DNA from: Certhia americana | Taxonomy: Eukaryota; Chordata; Aves; Passeriformes; Certhiidae | Reading direction: 5' to 3' | Length of the DNA: 64,000 bases | NCBI GenBank assembly: GCA_018697195.1 | Contig: JAGMWU010000108.1 | Coordinates: forward strand, 51,991-115,990 | Part shown: in pieces, positions 56,779 to 64,000 of the stretch | How positions within the stretch are numbered: position 1 is the first letter of the stretch | How the letters are laid out: the number at the start of each line of letters is the position of its first letter | Made by a program: the position numbers and the translations under genes | The notes under the pieces: generated by a model | Database searches by the model: none | The model's input: the letters and a program-made list of their open reading frames with translations, nothing else | Told to the model about the DNA's origin: nothing

Positions 56779-57374
56779 TGTAAAAAAGAAAAGGGCCGGG
56801 AGACCAGATCCTTTGAAATGGCTTTTATTGAAATTAGCTCATTGGGGTGGGAGCCCGAGGGGTCGCGCGCACCGCCGCTGCTCCCGTAGATGACGCGGAG
56901 GAGGAGGTATGTAGCAGCTTTGTATTAGGGCTAGAGCTCGGGCTTCCATCCTTACAAGAATCCTTGGGAAAACAATTACTCGCTCCCAGTCCAGGGGTGT
57001 CACTCTAGTCGACTCCCATTGAGGTTATGGTGATCACATTCCGAATCAAAAAATGCCGTGGGGGGATTGCTCAGCCTTTTCTCAGGTGCAGTATGTTGTT
57101 AGTTTTCGAGATGTCACGTAGACTCCTTGTTTTAGAGGCATTTTGCGTCAAATGGGCTCTTGCATCTTTCACATTTGCATATTCACGGTGGTTGTCTCTC
57201 CCCCTCCTTAGTGGCAGGCACTATTTTGGGAAGCAGCGGTGGTATTTCCCGACGGGATAGGGAAAGTACAGTTGGGGGGATGGACAAAGTAATTTATTCT
57301 ATTAACAATGAACACGAGATTTGACTTAGAGACTTAAGAACAGCATCAACCAACAACTAATTTAACATTTAACA
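56779..57374 (-). mobile_element. Probable solo LTR, minus orientation
   Basis: An island with a GC-rich core in AT-rich DNA. It starts TGTAAAAAAG at 56779 on the plus strand and includes AATAAAAGCC on the minus strand near 56822, followed by a CCGGCCC stretch, as in a retroviral R/U5. A candidate 5-bp duplication TGAGA flanks it at 56774-56778 and 57375-57379, with CA before the right copy. A short tandem duplication (about 57337-57410) crosses the right boundary, so that end is uncertain. Confidence 0.5.
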
Positions 57375-57379
57375 TGAGA

Positions 57380-60300
57380 ACAACATCTACCAACAACTAA
57401 TTTAATAAACTTAGGAACTTATTACAACCAATTCAGCAAACTCAGGAACCCATTCCTAACATCAATGGCTAGTAAAATTCTTTCTCACAATCAAAAGGTT
57501 TCCCATTTCTAGAGCCAGAAACAAAATTTGAAGATTTACAAGGTTCACTTTTAATTTTTGTGGGTTTGGAGGGGTCTAAATTTCAGATTTTGGTTTAGAG
57601 CATTTCACTGGTTTTTAGTCATAATATTGTACAAATTAACTTATTGTAGCAGTAGTAAAAGCAGAGCAAATCCCATGATGAATCTGCTTTTTTCCCCCCA
57701 TGATAAACAAAGTGCTCCAGACACCAAACGTCAGTGAGGAACTGTCTGGGAAGAGATAATTTTAAAGGGCTTTAAAAAAAGAAAGTAACAGGGTGGTGTC
57801 TAGTCATGATAAGTTATTTTGAAAACAGACTGGATAGTGCTAATACTAGAGCATGATGACAGCACATAACAATCTGGGAAATATAACCAAACGGGTTAAA
57901 TGGGAACTTCAGTGTCATTGCAGAGAATGGTGAGAACAACAAACAAACACACATACTCAAGTACCTGTGTATTAATGTCTTGCTATGAAGAACAAATGGT
58001 TCACCTTAAAAAAAAAGCTGCTCGAAAACCTTACTTCCATGTTACAATGAACCCTGGGTTAACTAAGGGCTGTTGATGCAAATGTGTAGAGTTATCTCTG
58101 TCTGTATTTATGATGTTTGTTTTTTCACAAATACTCTACAAATCACTAAATCTTTCTGGTGCTTCTTATGTTTCTGTCCATGGTATGTGGCCCTCTTGCA
58201 TCTTGACAGCAGTTTAACAACAAGACTGGCTGGAGTTCAGTTTGGTTTTGAATAGAGCACAAAAATGAACTTTCTATTTAAAAAGTCTGTCCTATGTGTC
58301 ATAGTTAGATAATATCAAGAGAAGGACTGAGTCACACTGTCCTTCTACTTCACTGTAACTTCTCAGAATTCACTGGGGCTGCTCCTGACTGTAAAAAGCA
58401 ACAAAATCAGGCCTCTCTTTTACAGGATTATTTCCGAGGAAACTTTAGGAGTTAGGTTGCTAAATAAATAGCTGTGTATCACAAGTTAATTCACGCTTCC
58501 TCCCCCTCCACCGTGCCTCATTTCTTTAACAAAAAAGGAGCATGAGTGGAAAGATAGACAGACATCATGCAGGATGGGGAATGTCAGAATATCCAACTTC
58601 CAGGAATTTTTCAATTCGAATTTTCATCTGTTTTACTTACACGGAAAAACATTCACTTAAAAATTTTTGTGCATGACTTCCACTCTTTTTCTATTCAGAA
58701 TTAGTCTATTCCTCTATATTGTCACCAGATCTAGCTATCCATGGAAGGGGCAGGAAAAAATATTTTGCCTGTAATTCAGTATCTCCTTTTTATCTTACAA
58801 AGAGACCTTTCTGCTTCAGCACCACGCAACATTCAACATTTTGGGTAGGTCAAGTACTTATTTAAACATTCAGTATTGCTGTCCTTACTCTTCTCTGTAC
58901 ATGTCTGCATCTATAATCAAACAAGGGACTAAGCCAAGATCAATACAAGGGACGTCTGGGGAAAAAATGGGCACTACAGTTCTGAAATTTGTAAAAAGGA
59001 ATTTGCAGAAATAGAAACATCTGGAAACAACCTGTCTTCTTTTTGGGGAAGGGTATAATGTCTCTAGAAAGACACCACAAAATGAGGCCCATGCAGTTGG
59101 ACCAAGGCCTCTTGCTCTTCTCAAGATACAAAAACTTTAGAGATAAGAAGCTGCTTTATCTGCTCTTAAGGCTGCATATAGTTGGGGGGGCAGCTGGAAG
59201 CACACACAGGCCAAACCAATTTTCCTGGCTTCTGCAGCAACCCACATGTTTTTGTGGGCCACTATCTCTTCCAGCCCCTGGGGTTCCACACACATTCTGG
59301 TTGCAAGACAAGCAGAGTCCCCAGCCAAGATATTTGCTTGTCTTCTCTTGTCATTTGCTTGTCTTCTAGCCTCATGCTAGAACAATGTTCAGCTCATGGC
59401 CTCCTCCCTGCACATCCTGAATTCCTTCTGGAAATGACAGATGCTGAGAGTACGGGAGCCCATCTGACCAAGCCTGGAGCAGACCTGGAGCACAGAGCGC
59501 AATAACTGCACAGCCATGGATTAGTGAAGGACAATGAGCCGAACTTCTGTGGGAATCACTGGACCTTCCACATCCCCATTAAATGTTCATATTGCCCATG
59601 GGTCCTGCCATGTGATGGGAGAAACACCACATGAGGTTCTGCTCTTGTATTTACAAAACCTGAGTAACTCAGTCAGCTAAAACAATCTGGCTCCCCTGCT
59701 GTGTACGAGTTCAGGTTATAAAGCAATTTCTATTCAGCTCTAACTGTACAGATTCCACAGTGGTATTTTTCATGTTGTTCCTAATCAAGATGAACTCACT
59801 GGTTTTACTGTGTGCTTCATTTTGTTTTGTTTTTCAAACATGAGGAAAGTATTTCCAACACTTTTCAAAACTTTTGTGTTTTTTAAAAGGGAAAACATAT
59901 CTCTTCCTCCACTCTTAGGACATTCAAAGCATCCCTTTCCTTGTCAAAACCAGACATAGCTTACTCCTGAAACTTGAAAGGAAGTATGAATATATTTTTC
60001 CATGAGAACAAGAGCCTCCATTTGTCAAGAAAAATAGTCAACTGTTCTCTAAAGTGATGAGCTTTGGAAAACTTACAGTCTGCACATACGAGAAAGAGAA
60101 ATCCCATTCCTGTGATAACCATGCCTACAGAACTGAACAGGAATGTAGGTCTGGGATGGGTGAATTTTCCATTTATAGATAAAATGGGTTTGGATGCTGG
60201 CCATGGTGTTTTTCCTATTTAGTTGATGTTGCCTATCCGCTCATTATAAAGCCCATTCTCCCACAGAAACAACTGAGAAGGTTTGGCCTTCATTGATGCT

Positions 60301-63300
60301 TTGATACCTGTTCTTTTTAGAAGGCTTGACCTAGAGAAAAATCAAGCAAAGTATTTGCCAGTCCCACATTAATCCACCTCTCCAAACTGTGATCAGAAGG
60401 GCGTTTTTGCAAGTTAAAGAAAAGACACAAAAGACATGTTTCTGCTTCCACAGCAACCAGTCCTGGCCTGTGCAATGAAGTTGCAGTTTAATTAAACCAG
60501 TTCAAAAACTTATGCTGTTAAATTAATGTGAAGTCTTTGGGAGAATGGATGTTATTTTCCTGGAGTAGTTTCTGCTGTTTTAACTGAAGTGGTAAGGAGG
60601 GATTTAAGCTAAATCAATACACAATATACTTCAACTGATATATGTCCCAAAAAGGCATTTGCATCAGCGTAATGAAACAGTGCAAGATTTTCATGTAGAC
60701 AAGACTCAGAAGAAAATGTAACTATATTATTCTTTGGGAATATCATGAACATGCCTGTTTTGCCCTTGTCTGCTGTCAACACCTCCTCCATTGCCTCCAG
60801 GGGTCGGCCCCCCACTGCCTGACAGTTTTATTAGGAATCTTTTCTTGTCCTGCTTACCCTCAGGTACCCACTTGTTGGAAAGTTACACTTCTCTTTATCA
60901 CCAAACCACCACCCCATTTGATGTAGTTCTCAAAACTGTTCTTCAGTTCTGCTAAGTTAAAAAGTTCCTCTTCAGGGTAGTTTCAACTCGATGTTCCCCA
61001 GATTTTCCTCTTTCTTCTATTTGTAACAGTAATAGTTACTCCAGCTTCAGAACCCAACTGGCTGGGTTTTTCTCAGAACCCAAAATATATTGTTTCAGGC
61101 TTCTTGTGAGCCCAGTGCTATGGAAACATCAGACTGTGACTACTCCTTCTGGGAAGCCCATCTTGCTCCAGAGGGTGACATACACTGAGTGAGAAAAAAC
61201 ACAAAAATGGCCATTTTTAGTAGCTACTTTCTCAGCTTTGCATGATATCCCAGCACCTCTTGAGCTCACTCACTGGTTTACACTACAGAGTGGGAAATGT
61301 CCTTGGGAAGAAGGAAAAGGTCAATACTTACCCTTCTTACTGTTCTTGGTTTGTTCCCCAGAGGCCAGCATGGCCAGGCCAAAACTGGGATGCAGATCCT
61401 GAGGAATTTTCTCTCCCCATTTTCCCTGAGCCACCACCACTGGTGCATTGTGAGCTGCAGGGGGAACACAGGGGATCTCTGGGGATGAGGCACTGGAAAA
61501 CAGTGCTGAAATCACAACATCCAGTCATTCCAAGCACACCGGGGCCAATGGACAGATTTTGGTACTACACTGACTGAACAAAGAGTTGGTGCTGTCGGCA
61601 GACATTTTAACAAATGCCTCGTTTCCACGCTATTGAATCCATGGCAAACTTCCCAAAGGAAGCAGCCTCTGGCTGCAAATGTGCAGTTAACAACCCAAGT
61701 CTGTACAGCACACTCTGCTTCCTACCAGCTGCACAAGGCCCACAGTCCCCACAGATAGCTGCAGCCAAAAACAAGATGGAGCTGTTAAGCACAGCCCAGT
61801 TGTAGTAAATCCAGCCATACTAAATTTTAGGTAGTCTTTCTGCTTCTCCTCAGACATAAATGTTGAAGGTAAGTGGCTTGTTAACAGGATGGAGAAAACA
61901 GACTTGATTTCCCCTCCATGTGCATAACAATGCTTAAAAGTGCAAGTTTTGGAACATCTTTGAGACACAGTGGTGAGCTGGAGCAGGAGACTGTCTCATA
62001 CATTTCAGGGCAAAAGAGCAGGCAAAAGGAAATTATTTTTGGTGTTTTTAACTTAAGGATCAGACAATTAAGAAAATTGGTATGTTAGTGATTCTTATAA
62101 ATTGAGGCAAATAATCCAATTTAGCCTTTGCCAATTAATAAATTTTACTAATTACAGCAAGCAGTAGTGAGCAAAACACAGTGCTGGGTGTGACCTGGGA
62201 GCTCTTCTCCACACAACCCACACACCTCCCCTCTATCCCAGTCCTTTTATCAGCTTTCATTCTCCTGTATTCGTAACTCTTCCCCTGTACTCTGCATCTG
62301 CACGGTGTGTGGCTGAGGGGGTCTTCTGCCTTCGGGTGGTCTCCTGAGGAAAGCTCTGTATCTTCTTCTTCGGTTTCTGTGCTGGCACTGTAACAATCTT
62401 TTCTATGTGTAGTTACAGAAGTTAGCTCTTAACAATGCAGCTATGCATAAATTTTTGGCAACTGTCTTAGGATTCTGTGGTTTGTTACTTTTGTACATAA
62501 ATTTCTGGTTAGATTGCACAGCCTACTGCTGACTTTGTATTACACAAATCTATTGCTAACTTTGTATCTCTTATTCTACAATGCTCTGTTAGTCCCACAA
62601 ATATTCTTTTCTTTATTTGACGAACAAAGACCTTTCAATAAGCGGAGCTTACTTCATTACAGTGATAACTGGCTAATTTCCTCTTTAAACCCAGGTTTGT
62701 GTCTTTTGAGTCCCTACCAGAAACATTTCAAGTCTATTTATTTATTTATTATAAATGTAAGTCACCTTTATTTTTTGTTTCTTATCCTTTTTTAGGAAAA
62801 GAGGCAGGGGAAGAGAGATTTCCAACTTCTCAATATTACAAAATCTAAGGAATACAATATCCAATTCAATCTGCTGAGTTAAGACTGAAGAAATGCAAAA
62901 GCAGTGGCCACACACAAGTTTAACTCTGGCCCCCAGATGGGCAAACATTATAACACATCCATCCACCCTGGATCCTGCTCTGGTTTTGTACTAAGGGATG
63001 TGTTAGTTTGTGGCAGTAATTCTCTATGGCATCCATAATAACCATGAAGATACAAGACACCTTTTCTCTTCTACACTCACAGGTCTTTGCATTATGACTT
63101 TTATGACTGCACTGGCTGCTAAAAAACAAGCCATAGAGATATGCCTGCTGTCCACAACAATAAAACAGAGAGCAGTGAAGAAAAAAGGCAGTTTTGGAAT
63201 TTTATCAGAGGGATGATTCTGTTAAGACTAAGGAAAAACAGGGACTTAAATTTACTTGTCATGTTTGGCATGCATACCCTGTGTGAACTTCCCTGTTCTA

Positions 63301-63310
63301 CAACTTGCCT
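57380..63310. other. Intergenic right flank, no gene recognised
   Basis: About 6 kb of AT-rich sequence without recognisable exons, RNA genes or repeats beyond simple runs. Short open frames on both strands lack known motifs. It may contain distal regulatory sequence for BPGM or a neighbour, but nothing in the sequence shows this directly. Confidence 0.5.
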
Positions 63311-63314
63311 CACT

Positions 63315-64000
63315 GTCAGAGTCTAGAATCATGAGAAATATTTCTTTGCATGTTTAAGAGATTTTAAGATCTCTGACAAACAGTGTTTTTAACCTTTGTT
63401 CATGGAAAAAGGGCTTTTAAGCTCTGGAACGAAGCAGAGTTTCAAGAGTGTGTATTAAATAGAATAGTGTGTAGTTTTATCACAGGGTGAGAATTTTAGA
63501 TATATGGGGTTTTTCGGATGGTAAGCAGATGAAGGCAAGATGGAGGAAGCACATGGCTTTTGGATTTCTTCTTCTTCTTCCTCATCTGCCTCCATGTTCT
63601 GCAGTGAGCTGGCTTAGTTTATAGTTTACATTATAGTTGGCTTAGAATAGAGTCTAACCTTCTAACATAGATAATAGTTATCGGAGAAGTATTATAAATA
63701 CTGATTACATAGAATGTAGTATAAATATCCACACCACCCTGAGGGTGGGAGCATTTTAGCATTTAGTAGTTGGTATTTGGAGTTTTGTGCCTTGAACTGA
63801 CCTGCAATGAGTAACTCTGCAGGGCAAGAGAAGAATGTAATGATAAGAAATAATAAGCTATAAAGAAAACCAAGAGAAGCCTCGCGACCAATTCTTCAAA
63901 CTCTCTGGCTGGGAGAGAAAAAAACTCTGTTTACATTCTCAGGTCAGTGGTCAACAGCCGAACAGCAGAGACACACAAAAAATATTTTTTATAATCCCAA
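63315..64000 (+). mobile_element. LTR-like dispersed repeat, copy 3
   Basis: This block is closely similar to 9660-10257 across its length, including TTAACCTTTGTTCATGGAAA, CAAGATGGAGGAAGCACATG, GAGTCTAACCTTCTAACATA, CCTTGAACTGACCTGCAATG and GTAATGATAAGAAATAATAA. It has an extra segment after AAGAAAACC that copy 1 lacks. It runs off the window, so its right end and any internal retroviral sequence cannot be seen. Confidence 0.7.

Overview
This window is vertebrate nuclear DNA, almost certainly from a bird and probably a songbird (inference). The reasons are interrupted genes with GT-AG introns, CR1 LINE 3' ends, several avian-type LTR retroelements, and two gene families known to be multi-copy in songbirds (PIM-like kinases and MROH/maestro-like HEAT proteins). 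No bacterial-type operons, CRISPR arrays, rRNA or tRNA genes were seen.

Layout. (1) 1-5.9 kb: a CR1 fragment, a decayed C2H2 zinc-finger array (minus), an orphan MHC class I alpha-2 exon (minus), and an LTR preceded by a polypurine tract. (2) 5.9-9.6 kb: a PIM-like Ser/Thr kinase gene (plus). Six exons can be joined with perfect phase into a 701-residue protein with an N-terminal membrane anchor and a C-terminal kinase domain. (3) 9.7-10.3 kb: a dispersed LTR-like repeat, seen again near 24.9 kb and 63.3 kb. (4) 14.7-19.9 kb: a 15-exon MROH-like gene (minus), phase-consistent throughout except for one missing base in exon 4. (5) 21.2-36.8 kb: a tandem array with a unit of about 190 bp. It is split by a class II (ERVK-type) provirus on the minus strand with a near-perfect 6-bp target duplication. 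Two solo LTRs in opposite orientation, each with a perfect 5-bp target duplication, lie inside the provirus, and its polypurine tract has grown into a roughly 275-bp (GGA)n/(GAA)n tract. Another LTR-like block sits in the right arm of the array. (6) 36.8-53 kb: BPGM (bisphosphoglycerate mutase, minus) with two coding exons, CR1 and ERVL-like insertions in its introns, and a CpG-rich TATA-less promoter near 52.8-53.2 kb. (7) 53.2-64 kb: non-coding flank with one further LTR-like insert near 56.8-57.4 kb and the third copy of the dispersed repeat at the right edge.

The window joins two different kinds of DNA. The left 37 kb is a repeat-rich block of lineage-expanded or broken genes (ZNF, MHC I, PIM, MROH, satellite, ERV). 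The right 27 kb carries one conserved single-copy metabolic gene. The best candidates for something undescribed are the membrane-anchored PIM-like kinase and the nested satellite/provirus/expanded-polypurine structure.
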